DNA from: Mytilus edulis
Lineage: Eukaryota; Mollusca; Bivalvia; Mytilida; Mytilidae
Assembly (NCBI RefSeq): GCF_963676685.1
Contig: NC_092346.1
Location: 50,869,062 to 50,933,061 of the forward strand
Direction: 5' to 3'
DNA: 64,000 nt
This document shows, one piece after another, positions 24,561 through 38,200 of this stretch (its first letter is position 1; every line of letters begins with the position of its first letter). Made by a program: the position numbers and the translations under genes. The notes beneath the pieces were generated by a model. That model worked only from the letters and a program-made list of their open reading frames with translations, had not been told where the DNA came from and searched no databases.

Positions 24561-25830
24561 TATACGACCGCAAAAATTAAAAAAAAATTGGTCATATATT
24601 AGTAGCACATGATTGTTGGCATCGTCATCGTCACTGTGGTATGCGTCGTTCGAAGACGGATTGTTTCCGGATAATGACTTGAATAAGGTAAAAGAAATCA
24701 ATTTTAACACAATGTTTATAACCACTAAAGGAAGCTTGGGATTGATTTTGGGGGTTATGGTCCCAAAGGTTTAGGAATTAGGGGACCATTAAGGGGCCAA
24801 AAACAGCATTTATCTAGTTTCAGGATAAAAAGTTGTGTATTTCGATCAATTGTTCTGAAATTGTACCACAATGTTTAATACCATAAGTAGAAGGTTGGGA
24901 TTTATTTTAAGGGGTTATTGGGCAAACAGTCTAGGAATTAAGGGCCAAAAGGGACCAAAAACAAGTATTTTTCTAGTTTCAAGACAATAACTTGTGTGTC
25001 ACTGTATGGATCTCTCTGACATTGTTCCACATGTTTCCATATAATACATGGAAGGCTGGGATTTAGTTTGGGGTTAATTTTCCCCAATTTGTAGGAATAA
25101 GAAGCCAAAAAAAGGGCCAAAAAGATTTTTACAAGAAGGTTCAATATCACTAAAGGAAGGTTGGGATTGATTTTGGGGGTTATGGTCCCAATAGTTTAGG
25201 AATAAGGGGCCAAAAAGGGGGCCCAGAATAATAATTTTTGTAGTTTTCAAACAATTACTTATGTTTAAGTGTATGAATCGCTCTAAAATTAAACCACAAG
25301 TTTCTATACCATAAAGGGATGGTTAGTTTTGACTCTGGGGGGTTATGGCTCAAAATGTTTAGGAATTAGGGGCAAAAAAGGGGAAAAACTAGGTATTTCT
25401 GGTCAATGGACAATTAAGATGATTTAAAAGCAGCGTAAGGGAGGTAATTCTAAAATATTTATTAAACATACAATATTGGGTATGTTTTCAGATTTACCTC
25501 CCTTTCACTTCTTGTATATTATGTATAAAGAAATGTCAGGTTTTGGACTAATTGCAAAAAAAAAAGGGGGTGGGTAGTTGTTTTCATTTTTTTTTTTTTT
25601 CAAATTTCTCAAATTCCAAATTTTTGAAAAGTTAAAAGAAGAAATATTGTGCAATATATTTGTAAGATCTTGACATTTGTTTTGTGTCAGAAACTCATAT
25701 TATGTCAAAAATTGATCGCAATCCAAATTCAGTGCTGTATCAAACTTGAATGTTCTGTCCATACTTGTCCCAACTGTTCATGGTTCGACTTCTGCGGTCA
25801 TATAAAGCTGTCCCCTGCGGAGCACCTGGT
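24561..25830 (+). mobile_element. TATACGACC-family element, copy A, with tandem ~160-bp core
   Basis: It starts TATACGACCGCAAAAATT and ends GCGGTCATATAAAGCTG followed by a CTGCGGAGCACCTGGT terminus; the GGTCNTATA near the 3' end is an inverted copy of the 5' start. The core repeats a block containing GAAGGTTGGGATTGATTTTG and GGGGCCAAAAAG, at about 24731, 24890, 25051, 25156 and 25316 (spacings near 160 bp, one near 105). A small inverted repeat built on AAGGGAGGTAA occurs at 25437-25506. Related copies: 31030-35170 (interrupted), 31847-32790 and 42139-43379. ORFs inside it, including one of 123 codons on the minus strand, are repeat-derived and not genes. Confidence 0.7.
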
Positions 25831-26279
25831 TACCCTTATTTTGTGGAAAATAAAAGCAGAGGAAACCAAAGACTTATATTATTGTGAAATTATACTATGC
25901 GAAATAGTAAGAATGTATTTAATAAGTTAAAATATGAAAGAATATTTAGTAAAAATAAAATTTTATACATGTAGAAAAATGGGGATCCATTTCCCTGAGG
26001 GCAAATTTTGACATGCAATGGACTATTCTGCAAGCATTTAACTAGCATTTAAAAAAATTCCACACCTTTCAATATATAATTACTATGAACTTTGAGACGA
26101 CAAGCTTTAATTATAAAAAAAATGTTTTTTACAAGTTCGTTCTATCGGTGGTTTTTATATAGATATTTTTGGGGGCATCTGTTAGATCTTCGTAAGGGAG
26201 ATAATCCATGGAAAACCGAATATCAACAAAAACTGCTGCCTCATGAAATATCCTCTCCATTTGCTAATTTACAATAGTC

Positions 26280-29200
26280 ATGGACCAAAAAGCAAGAAAA
26301 ACAATCCAGAAACTCATATTGAAACTAGACAATTCTTCAGAGAAAGAAACATTCAACTGTCTTGTTGAAATCCGTAAAAATGTGCTGAAAACCAAAGAAG
26401 GGATAAGCTATCTGTTGAAAAACGGAGGTATCCCGAAGATTTTACAAATATTACAGAAAAGTGATACTGATAGCAAGAGTGTAGATGTCATTTTAAGTAC
26501 ACTGGGGAATTTATGTATGGACAATGATGCCAGAAATATGGTAAAAATATATATATACCCACTGTGCAGTGTAGTCGGAGTAATCTCGGACTATGAGCAC
26601 AGGGGCGTGTATGATAGATGTTTTGGGGCCGAATTATATGCCAGTCAACTGGTATGGCATATATTTCAACCCCAAAACATTTATGATACCGCTATTAATT
26701 AAGACAATGTATAACACATATTAGTCTACTTACATATATTTCTACCCCAAAACATTTATAATTCGCACCCCTGTCCGCTATTAACACAACGTATTTTAAC
26801 ACATACCAGTCAACTTGCATATATTTCCACCCAAAAACATCTATGATGCACCCCCTGTCTGCAATTAATACAATGTATAACGCAAACCAATCAACTGGTA
26901 TATATTTCCACCTGACATGCCTGAATACATCTATGATACATGCCCTATCTGCTATTAACACAATGTATAACGCATACCAGTCGACTGGAATACATTTCCA
27001 CCCAAAATATCTATGATACAAGCCCCTGTGTATTAAGCAGTCAGTTGATGTCTTCACCTCACAGACAAAAGATTATAGGAGTCGTATAGAACACCTTTAA
27101 AATACCATGAACACCACTTGATATTTGTGTCTTCATTTATATATTTGACTTACCTTTTTGGTCGTGTTGTCTTCTCTTTGACACATTCACCGTATCAATT
27201 CTCAGTTTTATACTTAATGGTACTTGGGTACTTAATAATGAGAAATGGCTACTAGATATCACAGAAGTGACAAGCACCTATGTACATTACTACCAAAACA
27301 CCAACTGTGTTACAAATGTGATAGACAACTCATAATACCTACATCAGCTAAATGCTCCATCAAACATGTTGAAACTCGATTATTAAAATGGTATTTTATA
27401 AAGTCATTCACAGCCTTAAGTTAATTATTATTACCATATCATTGGAAATAATATTTAACCAATCAACCACAGAACAAGAAAAAAGCCACAAAAATACTTA
27501 CTTTTCAATTTAAATATGAGAGTTGCAGTACATCTGATGCTGATATGATCTTTTTATATAAGGGTAAGAAGCAAAGGTCTTGAAGTGATACTTTAATGTT
27601 GACTATCTATGTTTCTTTTCAAGGCATAAACATATGATGTATTTTTTTTTTATTCAGGTAAGAAGATCAAGTGGTATAGAAATAATAGGTAAGGATTTGA
27701 AAAATTTTGCTTTTATCTGGCTCAATATCTTTAATTGTTTTTACATAGGCGGTAATGGTAACGTTTTTTCCTGTAGCTCAGTCCATATCGTAAACTTGGA
27801 TATGTATGATAGCTCGTTTCGAAGCTGTGACATTTTCACATATGTGGTTAAATTTACGGGGTACGAAGTGAGATTACTTTTTCCGTAAATTAGCAAACCC
27901 AGAACATCCTTTTGTGATGCGGCTCCTTGTGGTAAAATATCCCCTTTTTAACACAATAAGTTCTTTGAAAATTTAATACTTTGAACACATTCAATAGCTC
28001 CATAGTTTTTACACATTTATTCTATGTTCCTCTACTTTCCTAATCACCACAAATAATTAAGTTCAGTCATTTGTTTAAAATAGAAACATGGCCAATATCA
28101 CTACACAGAGATTTTTTCTTTACACGTGACTTTTGAGTTCCTCATTTCGAGGCACATTAGGGAGGTTGTCCAATCTGCTGCTAAAACTAGTATATTCAGT
28201 CCTGTTTTGAATTATAAGCACTAGTTTTAATTGAGAAAAGGTTGAGCAAGTTGAGAGGCAAAACCAAGGTGTGGTACTGTCACGGCCTTTTAAATTTGAA
28301 ACTCAATGCTCAAAGATTTCCTAATTAAGCCTTGTTAATGATGTTTATGTACACAAATTTGAATTCATCCTATATAATTGTTTGCAAATGATAATATTAA
28401 GCATACATGCCAATCCTATTGAATATCTTCAATTTTCTGTTAACTCTGAAATTTTCTTTTCACTATCATGACTATGGTTGAACATGTCATTTTTATGCCC
28501 CACCTACGATAGTAGAGGGGCAATTTGTTTTTATGCCCCACCTACGATAGTAGAGGGGCAATTTGTTTTTATGCCCCACCTACGATAGTAGAGGGGCATT
28601 ATGTTTTTTGGTCTGTGCCTCCGTTCGTCTGCTCGTCAGTGCGTCCTTTCGTCCCGCTTCAGGTTAAAGTTTTTGGTCAAGGTAGTTTTTGATGAAGTTG
28701 AAGTCCAATCAACTTGAAACTTAGTACTCATGTTCCCCATGATATGATCTTTCTAATTTTAATGCCAATTAAAGTATTGACCCCAGTTTCACAGTCCACT
28801 GAACAAAGAAAAAGATAGTGCGAAGCTCAGGTTAAAGTTTTTGGTCAAGGTAGTTTTTGATGAAGTTGAAGTCCAATCAACTTGTAACTTAGTAAACATG
28901 TTCCCTTTGATATGATCTTTCTAATTTTAATGCCAAATTAAAGTATTGACCCCAATTTCACTGTCCACTGAACAAAGAAAAAGATAGTGTGAAGCTCAGG
29001 TTAAAGTTTTTGGTCAAGGTAGTTTTTGATGAAGTTGAAGTCCAATCAACTTGTAACTTAGTACACATGTTCCCTTTGATATGATCTTTCTAATTTTAAT
29101 GCCAAATTAAAGTATTGACCCCAATTTCACTGTCCACTGAACATTTAAAATGATAGTGCAAGTGGGGCATCCGTGTACTATGGACACATTCTTGTTTAAT

Positions 29201-32200
29201 CTGTAAGTAAAGGTTTTGGAATGCCCAAGATTGTCCCATTTTGAGTTCAAAAACAGGTTGGCATGTATGCTTTAGAGTAAGAACACTGCTGTTTTCGTTT
29301 TGAGTATTGCATTTCTAGCAGTACACATGTGCACACATATGGACTTTTCTTAAACTAATTCTTTACCGTGAATATGCAATGAAATTCCTTTTACTTCTCT
29401 TTTATAGCGCATGTTTTTGCTGAATCAAAGACCGAAAGTATACAAAATAGATGTTCTAGGACCATAGCAAACTTGGCTTTAACAAAGGAAAATATTGTTA
29501 TTATTCTTAAGGCAGATGCTGCAGAAACACTGGGAAAACTACTAGAATCTACAAAAAACAAAGAAAATATTCTGACATACAGCAGAACTGTAAGGTACAA
29601 TAATGGATTAAATAAATAGATAATATAATATGGGTTTTTCAATATAACATCTGTTTCTTAGAGCACAACAGACTAAGACTCTACATTTAATTACCACTCT
29701 GTCTATCTGCTTGTCTGACATTGATAAGCCATATTGCATCAAACTACATGTATAACAAAATGTATTTCTATAATTTTATACAGTCTTCAAACCTATAAAA
29801 GAAAATTCATTGTGTTTCTTATAAAATTTGGACAAAAATTATTAAAAAAACCTCAGAAATCACAATTTTTGTTAAAGAATTAAAAAAAAAATGATACAAT
29901 GTATACATGTACAGGTACATGTATTTACAATTGATTCCTAATGTAAAAACTTCATATTTTTGTGAAAACTAGGGATTGGCAATAGAAAAAACTTATATTT
30001 ATGTTAAAAATTCACTAACATCCTTTTGTGTGAGGATTTCAATGAAAAAAATTAATTGCTGGTTTGAAAAATATAAAAAAGTAATCCAAAATTAAATTGA
30101 TTGCAGAAGCCAAAAATAAAATTAAAATGTGGTTTATATGCAATTGATTCTGAAAATAGTTTAAAGATAGAATTACGATGATTTTTTTACGTTTGAAGTT
30201 CTTAGGCCCGAGACTACAATTAATTCCTCTATGAGTTCTTTATAGCGTTTTGTCGCATTAAACAAAATTTGCCTATTCTTTTTGTCTAATTTTTTGTGTA
30301 TGTAATGAACAGTGCAAGTCCGCAAATATATGCAATTTTCAGAAATCTGAAAATTGCATGTTTACATCATACAAGTTTGGCCAATACACATCCATACCCA
30401 TACCCGTAGCCAGAGGGGGTTCGGGTGGTTCGGACGAACCCCCCTTTGAAAACAAATAAGCACTGTTAAAGTCAATGTTCTGTTCGAATTGTGACTGTTA
30501 AAGTCGAGTTTGTGAGTCCAACGAACCCCCCTTTGGAAATTCCTGGCTACGGGCCTGATACCCCTATAGGCATGTCAAGAGATGTCCAGAAAAGTGTAAA
30601 TATTACCTTTTTGCACCTGGCCGAATCACTCTTTCCTTATCAAAATCATATAAAATAAAAAAATCCAAAAGTTTATTTCAGCTCTCTGCTTTCATGTCCA
30701 CCCCAGAAAAGCTAAGAAATGTATGAAAAAGGGAAAGATAAAAAACAAAGAAAAAATACACTATATTTAAAGGGAACTATATTCGTGGACAACAAAAAGC
30801 GGGGTCATTAATTGTGGTCTTGGGCCATATATATATAGAATCTTTGCAATGTTTACATGTATATCAGACATTATATAATTTGCCAACAAAATACAGCCAA
30901 GAGTGGTAAAAGGGGTTTTACAAATTCAATTTGGACCCAGTTATAATGGCAGTCACTTCACAGGGAAATTTGATAGTATGAGTGCTAGTGGGACAGGGTT
31001 GGGCGTTGTGTACTATCAACCCATTTTCAGACGATCACAAAAAAATTTGCGTTCGTATATTGGTATCACGTCATCGTCGTCGTTGTCCAAAGACGGATGG
31101 TTTCCGGATAATAACTTTAGTATAAGTAAACAGAAATCAATAAAATTTTAACACAATGTTTATAACCACAATAGGAAGCTTGGGATTGATTTTAGGGGTT
31201 ATGGTCCCTACGGTTTAGGAATTATGGGCCCAAAGGGCCCAAAAATAGCATTTATTTAGTGTCAGAACAATAAGTTGTGTATAAGTATTTCAATTGTTCT
31301 GAAATTTTACCACAATGTTTAATAATCATAAGTAGAAGGTTGAGATATATTTTAAAGGTTATAAGACAAACAGTCCATAGCTAAGAATAAAGGGCCAAAA
31401 AGGAGCCAAAAACAAGCATTTTTGTAGTTTCAAGTCAATAAATTGGAGTTATCTTTCTTTGTCCAGAATGGTTGTTGAATCACCTAAAACCAATAGGTGC
31501 AATCAACAGTTTTTTTCTATGACGTCATATTTTGAGGGACCATGTTTAAGTGACCCTTAGTGGTGGACTGATTAATAAAGATACTTGTATAAAACTAGAT
31601 ATCACTGGAATCAGAATGTTCTCTAGTTTATAATGGAATAACAAAAAAGTACTTTTAATAGTATAAAAAAGTTTTATCCAGAGAAACTGGGGTAAACATT
31701 GCCTAATTTAAGCTTAAAAAACCTGAAATCAGGTCATGTGCACGCCCCAGAATACATGATACCTGCACATTTTTCATAATCAAAATTGTATGAATTTCAT
31801 AGATTTTTACCTGGTCTTTCAAAAATGTATATTTAATCTAATTTTTATATGACCCCAAAAAAATTTTTGGATCGTATAATGGTATGATGTCGTCGTCTGC
31901 GTCGTCGTTGTCCGAAGACACATTGGTTTCTGGATAATAACTTTAGTTTAAGTGAATAGATCTTCATGAAATTTTTTCAGAAGGTTCAATATCACAAAAG
32001 GAAGGTTGGGATTGATTTTGGGGATGATGGTCCCAACCGATTAGGAATTAGGGGCCCTAAAGGGGCCCAAAACAAGCATTTTTCTAGTTTCAGGATAATA
32101 ACTTGTGTAGAAGTATTTAAATTGCTCTGAAATCATACTGTAATGTTTAAAACCACAAGTAGAAGGTTTGGATCTATGTTAGGGGTTATGGGGCCAAAGT

Positions 32201-35200
32201 TTAGGAATTAAGGGCCAAAAAGGGGTCAAAATAAGCATTTTTCTAGTTTCAAGACAATAACTTATGTGTAATTGTATGGATCTCTCTGAAATTGTACCAC
32301 AATGTACTATATAACAAAGGGGAGGCTGGGATTAAGTTTTGGATTAATTGCCCAAAATATGTTGGAATTAGGGGCCAAAATAGGGCCAAAAAGAAGCATG
32401 CTTCTAGTTCCCAAACAATCATGACAATAACTTGTGTTTAAGTGTATGGATCAATTCTGCAATGGAAAGCATGAGATTGAGTTTAAGGGTTATTGTTCCA
32501 AGGGGTTTTCAAAAAGTTGGGGGGAGGGATTTTTTGTTTACCATTTTTTGAAGGGCTTTGAATTTTGAAAAGTTTCAAGAAGAAATCTTAAATTGCACAG
32601 TATTGTGCAATAGATTTGTTAGATCTTTGACCACATTAACTTTGTGACAAAAACCTATATTATGTCAAAAATTTGATCACAATCCAAGTTCAGACAGAAT
32701 CAAGCTTGAATATTGTGACCAAATTGTCCCAACTGTTCAGGGTTCAACCACTGGGGTCGTATATAGCTGCGCCCTGTGGAGCACCTGGTTTTAATTATTT
32801 TAATCATTCAACCTGCTGTAATTGAAGTTAATTAACATATTTTTACAACCAAATACAAAAAACATGATACTTTTTCACCAATTATGTTGATAAAAAGGGA
32901 CTTCCCTCCATGTCTATTTATAGTTGGGGAATAACCCCTAGTTTTTTTTTATATGAAACTGTTTATAATAGCACCCAATGCTTTATGTAATCTTCTTTAA
33001 AAATTGGAGTTATCTTTCTTTGTCCAGTATAGAAGTTGAATCAACTTAAATCAATGCTATATACAATATACAATGCAATATTCACTTTACTACCAACTGA
33101 TAAATTAAAGTAATCTTTACCATTCAGTGATTACAAGCACTTTGATTACCATTCTAGGGTTATGCCCCTTTACAAGTGGAAAAATTGAAGAATTTTGTAG
33201 TTCTGTTTGTCTCAACTAAATTTAATGAAATGTATATATATAATGCTTATTACCTCTAAACTCAGTTTAAGTTCAATTTTTTGGCAGCTTCACTTCTACA
33301 GATCTTGAGTTATGTCCCTTTATAACATTATATGTCCCATTGGACACATTCCCCATTTATTTTTTTAGAAGTTGCTATTAATTAATATTAATTTTAACCA
33401 TGACTGTATGACATTTTATATTTTTAAAAATATTTTATGATGTATTTAAATGAGTAGTTATTGTTGCAAACTCCATTAGAAATTTGAGATAATTTTTTTA
33501 ATAAGGCAGGGCTGTAACTAGCCCCTTTTAATACTGAGGCAAAATATATACGAAAAATTTTGGTGAGGCGTCTGGGGGCCATTTTAGGCCCCCAGAAGCT
33601 CTGAGAAAAATACACAAAATCGTGCATTCTGAGCTTTTCCCAGACTCTTTCTTACATAGAAACGCAAATCATTTTTAGCTATTTTTTCGACAATATTCTG
33701 GTCTCAAAGCAAAAACATAGGTTCATTGTTATTTAAGACATTAAAGTTTTAGGGAAATTCAAAACATTAAAAGACCGATATGTAGGATAAAGCAAAAATC
33801 GTAATGCTCATAATCATTAATACTGGATCTGTCTGTCTGTTCTTTTCTTGTATTGTGCTGACTTGAGATTTTTTATGACTAGATTTAAATATAATGACAG
33901 TCATTAATGCAGTAATATATGTTAAATACTAGTACTGCTCAAGTCGACACTAGGGACCATATTGACCTTGTTTTACGGTATTTATGATTCTTTCATTATT
34001 GAAGACCCTCCAGAAACTATCAAGATGAAGAACAGGAATAAAAACTTTGACCATTGATTATTTGTATTTTTTTCTATACATTGACATTGTGTGCGATTAG
34101 CTCCCGTGCACGTGTACTTCATATTCCTTTATTTTCTGTTTAAGGGTCTCAACACGACTTAATGCAAATTTAACCCTTGAAAGTAAAAGGTCATATGGCA
34201 ATACATTGATGTTTTTTTCAACAAATGATTTGATACCGGGAAATTGGTGGTCTTACTTTAATTTAAACCATGTCAGCTATGTAGTTTTATCCACAGGCAC
34301 TTGGATATATGATACAGTTATTTTTTTTAATTTTGTTGTTGATTAAGATATTCAATTTTCTATATTTATAATACATATCTATCACTTCTGTGCATATCTC
34401 ACCTACAGAAAATACCTAATTTTGCAATCCATTCTAAGAAAAATTTGGTATGGTTTTATATACAAGAAAGGCAGTTTTGTATTCTTTGATATCAAGTTCA
34501 ATTCTCTATGCAGAAGCGACCACTTTTTTCTGTGTCCAGTAGCATCGTTTATTCCTAAAATATTTTCTCGCATAATGCTTGGACATCGGTGGACATGCAA
34601 CATTACACAGTGTGACACGTTTACAAATGAAAATCAACACTCAGACTAGTCATTAAGTAGGACAATAAATGAACAAAAGACAAACCTGGGACACAGAAGT
34701 ACAAACAATAGACCATCAACTCTGAAAACCAAAAGTAAAATAGAAACATGGATTTATACGAAAAATATGCAGGGGCGACATCAGAGAGTGGAGAGAACTT
34801 GCTTCTTGCAAGACACTTTCAGTAAAAACAATTTGATATGAAGACAATCATATGAAGACAATCTTTTGTTTTAGTTTTTTTTTTTAATTTAAAACATGAG
34901 GTATTTACCTCAATGTAGTTACAGACCTGTAAGGAAAAGGGGGAAGTGAAAAAGAAATTGGGGTGGGGGTCGATTTTTTTTTTCTCATTTCAGATTTCAG
35001 AATTTAAGAAAAGTTCATTAGACCACATTCATTCTGTGTCAGAAACTTATGCTGTGTCAACTATTTAATCACAATCCAAATTCAGCTTGAATATTGTGTC
35101 CATACTTGCCCAAACTGTTCAGGGTTTGACCTCTGCGGTCGTATAAAGCTGCGCCCTGCGGAGCATCTGGTATTGTTTATAGTGCTCAGTTGTTTCCCAT

Positions 35201-38200
35201 TGAAGTCCAATAAAAAGAATGAATTAGATATACAAGGTAAAACCACATTCACATAGATTTTTGTTTTGGTGTGATCCTTTTATTGAAATCCTAAAAAAAA
35301 AAAGGAAACATATATATAAGTAGTAGTTTTTATCTGAATTTTAGGTTGCTTGTTAGTAACAACAGACAGATGGAGAAACTGCTATTAGATGATGTTGTTC
35401 GGTATCTAGCAAAACACCTCAGTGATTCAGAGGAAGAAGTAAAGCTTTCTATATTAAGAACTATTCATGAGATTTCTGCTGTAAGGTAAGATTCCAATAG
35501 ATTAATAAAGAACTAACAGTATCATTGACAAATTACTGTTTTTCAAATTTTACACTTGTTTCTCTCTAGGAATAGACCACTTTCTAGTTATTACCTTCAC
35601 CAGAAAATCAACAATTATGCACTCCATTATGACATCATTTACTAGATAGGGTTACCGCCTGTATCCCTGCACTATTAAAGTTCAACAGGTCTTTGTAAGC
35701 GTCATTATGCTGGATAAACTAGCAATTATGTTTGTTCCTTAGGTACTTAATCACAATTCCCTAATGTTTGCTGTCTGATTATTAATTAGAAGAATTTGAT
35801 TTGCCAAATAATTTGTGCAATATAACAACATATTTTTTTACCTTCCTTGCTCAACATGATTCTAATTTATAATCAGCACAGCAGTTTTAGGGGGACTGTC
35901 TTCAAGTAGCATCAACACACCAATTAACTCAAATGACAGTGAATATTAATTATTTTTATATGCTATGAAATCTACTTTTTATACTTTTACAGTCTGTAAC
36001 TTGTTTTCTTTTTCAGCTGTTCTGTCGGTTTTGCCAGTCAGATTGTTAGTTCTGGTGCCCTGCCAGAAATACTGTCCCTAATGCTTCACAGTGATAGTAA
36101 TGTAGTCAACCAGTCCATTACAGTGATAAATAGACTATCAAACCAGCCTAATTTTAGAGCCGGCTTGGGATCAGCTGGAGGAATAAAAATAATTCTTGAT
36201 ATTTTTCATGATAAAGAAAATGGTATTGACAAAACCACATTGCTTAATATTCTTTGCATTTGCTGCAAAGATGGTGTCAACAGAATTAAAATTCGTGACA
36301 ATGAAATTTTGCAATTATTTTTGGAATGTCTTAACGAGGATGAATACAGTAGGCTACATGATAAAGTAATCAGTGCTTTACAATGCTTTCTATATGACGA
36401 TCCAAGTATTACAATATTACTGGAACATGGTTTGATAAAAGTTCTGGTCTGTCATTTGAAAAGAGTTGCTGAGTTTGAAAGTGTTGTCTGCCAAGCAGAA
36501 GATCTGATTCCAACTTTTATCAGTGAAGACAAAATGAATGATGAAATTTTAAAAGAGCAAGAAATGTTTAAGAAATTGTATCAGTTTCCACATCAAGTTG
36601 ATTCCAGGTGCAACGGGAAGATAAAAGAAAAGAAAACAATGGTTCAGTTAGACAAGGTCCAGGAAAAAGAAGAAAAGCGTAAATCTGTTGTTTACAGCAT
36701 TGATAGTCCATCCTACATACCACATTCCTCATGGGATATTGACCAATATACCAAAGGTGAAAAATGTAAGCAGGTATTTGTGAAGAATAATACAGAATCA
36801 TCAGAATATAGTCCCCTAAGTACTGTTTCGTATTATTCACCAAAAAATAACTCTGAAAGTAGCAAAGAAAGTCCCACAAGTTCTAATCATTCTTTAAGTC
36901 CATCCAGATTCTTGTTCAGTAGTCCCGGTTGTTCATCATGGAGTGTTGGTGAAAGTACTCCAGAAAATTGGTTTTCTGTTTCAACTGTTAATAAAGATCC
37001 AAACTATGGCATGGTTTGTAGCATGCCATACTCATGTGGAAGTCCAGAAAAATGTGAAAGTCCTATGGAGTCATCACCGATACCATTTCAGCAATATGAG
37101 GCAGAATTTTCAAGTTGTGAGTCTGAAGATGATGAAATAGAAGATGAGAATTCTAAAGATAGAAATGAGAAATCAGAGGAAAGACAATGCAATGTTCTGT
37201 TATCAGATAATATTACACAAAAAAAGATGGAAGAAACTTTAGATATGAATGAAATCAAACACACTGTTGATAAAATTGATCAAACATTAAAGAAGCCAAA
37301 AAGGGAGACAACTATGGAACAAATGACAAATGGAGATAGTATAAGCCATACAGATACAAAGAAGTTTGAGAAGGGGATTAAAAGGACTAAGATGTCTGAT
37401 GATAGCTACATTGATGTAGAAAACCCTTCAAAAAGAAGGAAGCTTGTATCGTTTGATGCTGATCTGAGATCGTCCAGACATGTTAAAGAAACTGAAAATC
37501 AAATATTGATATTGTTGTCACGTGTATCACAAATGAATGATCCTAGTCAACACATGGTTACCATAGAAACTGTCTGTTGCTTATTAGATTATTTACACAA
37601 AGTTGATAATTCACAACCAAGAGCAGCCAGAATTCTCTCCAGACTTGCTAAAAACCCTCTGTGCTTCGAGAAATTACTGAAAATGAAATTTATTATGTTG
37701 ATTTATTACAAGTTATGCCTGTACAAACATGAAGATGAAATAAATAAGCTCTCTAAAAGTGAAAACTGCATCCTTCAAACATCAAACGTAAAGAGATGTA
37801 CTGACAGAAGAAAATCATTAGGATCATCATCAGGATTTGATCACTATGGCTACAGAAATAATTCACAGTATTCTTTTCTTGATACACTAACTAAACTTTC
37901 CACTTCTGAAAACGTAACAAGTGATAAAAATGAAGGGAAAAGATCTGTTGCAGACAGAGAGAAAATTACCATGACATCAACTGAGGAAAAGTCCTATTTT
38001 AATGCACAAGTTGGATTGACTTTATTACAAGATCTGTGTATCCAGGCAGACAGCCATTTTGGTAGAGGTGAAGTTGAATGTTTGGTGTACAGACATCCAG
38101 ACATAATTAGAGAATGGTTAGCTGTAGATGTGCTATATATTTTATGGTAAGATTTTTAAGGTACTGCTAATTTCAATTACTGAAAATTCAGAAATTATTG

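Larger units (their letters stand above)
31030..35170 (+). mobile_element. TATACGACC-family element, copy B, split by two insertions
   Basis: Three blocks, 31030-31494, 32976-33506 and 34930-35170, together match 42139-43379 in order and orientation. Shared text includes AAATTGGAGTTATCTTTCTT, GCTATATACAATATACAATG, GAGTAGTTATTGTTGCAAAC and TCATTAGACCACATTCATTC. The three blocks total 1237 bp against 1241 bp for the uninterrupted copy. The two gaps are therefore insertions, at 31495-32975 and 33507-34929. All of this lies in ARMC5 intron 3 on the transcribed strand. Confidence 0.8.

Noticed and set aside
24354..24725. 123-codon minus-strand ORF
   Set aside because: It overlaps the start of a dispersed TATACGACC-family element and has no recognisable protein features.
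26695..27057. 120-codon minus-strand ORF with a repeated peptide (YHRYFGWKC, YALYIVLIADR)
   Set aside because: The peptide repeat simply reflects the ~80-90-bp DNA tandem array in ARMC5 intron 1, whose units happen to stay open.
33571..33596. Perfect 10-bp stem as a transcription terminator or miRNA
   Set aside because: It lies inside a transposon insertion in a eukaryotic intron; the short stem alone supports neither.
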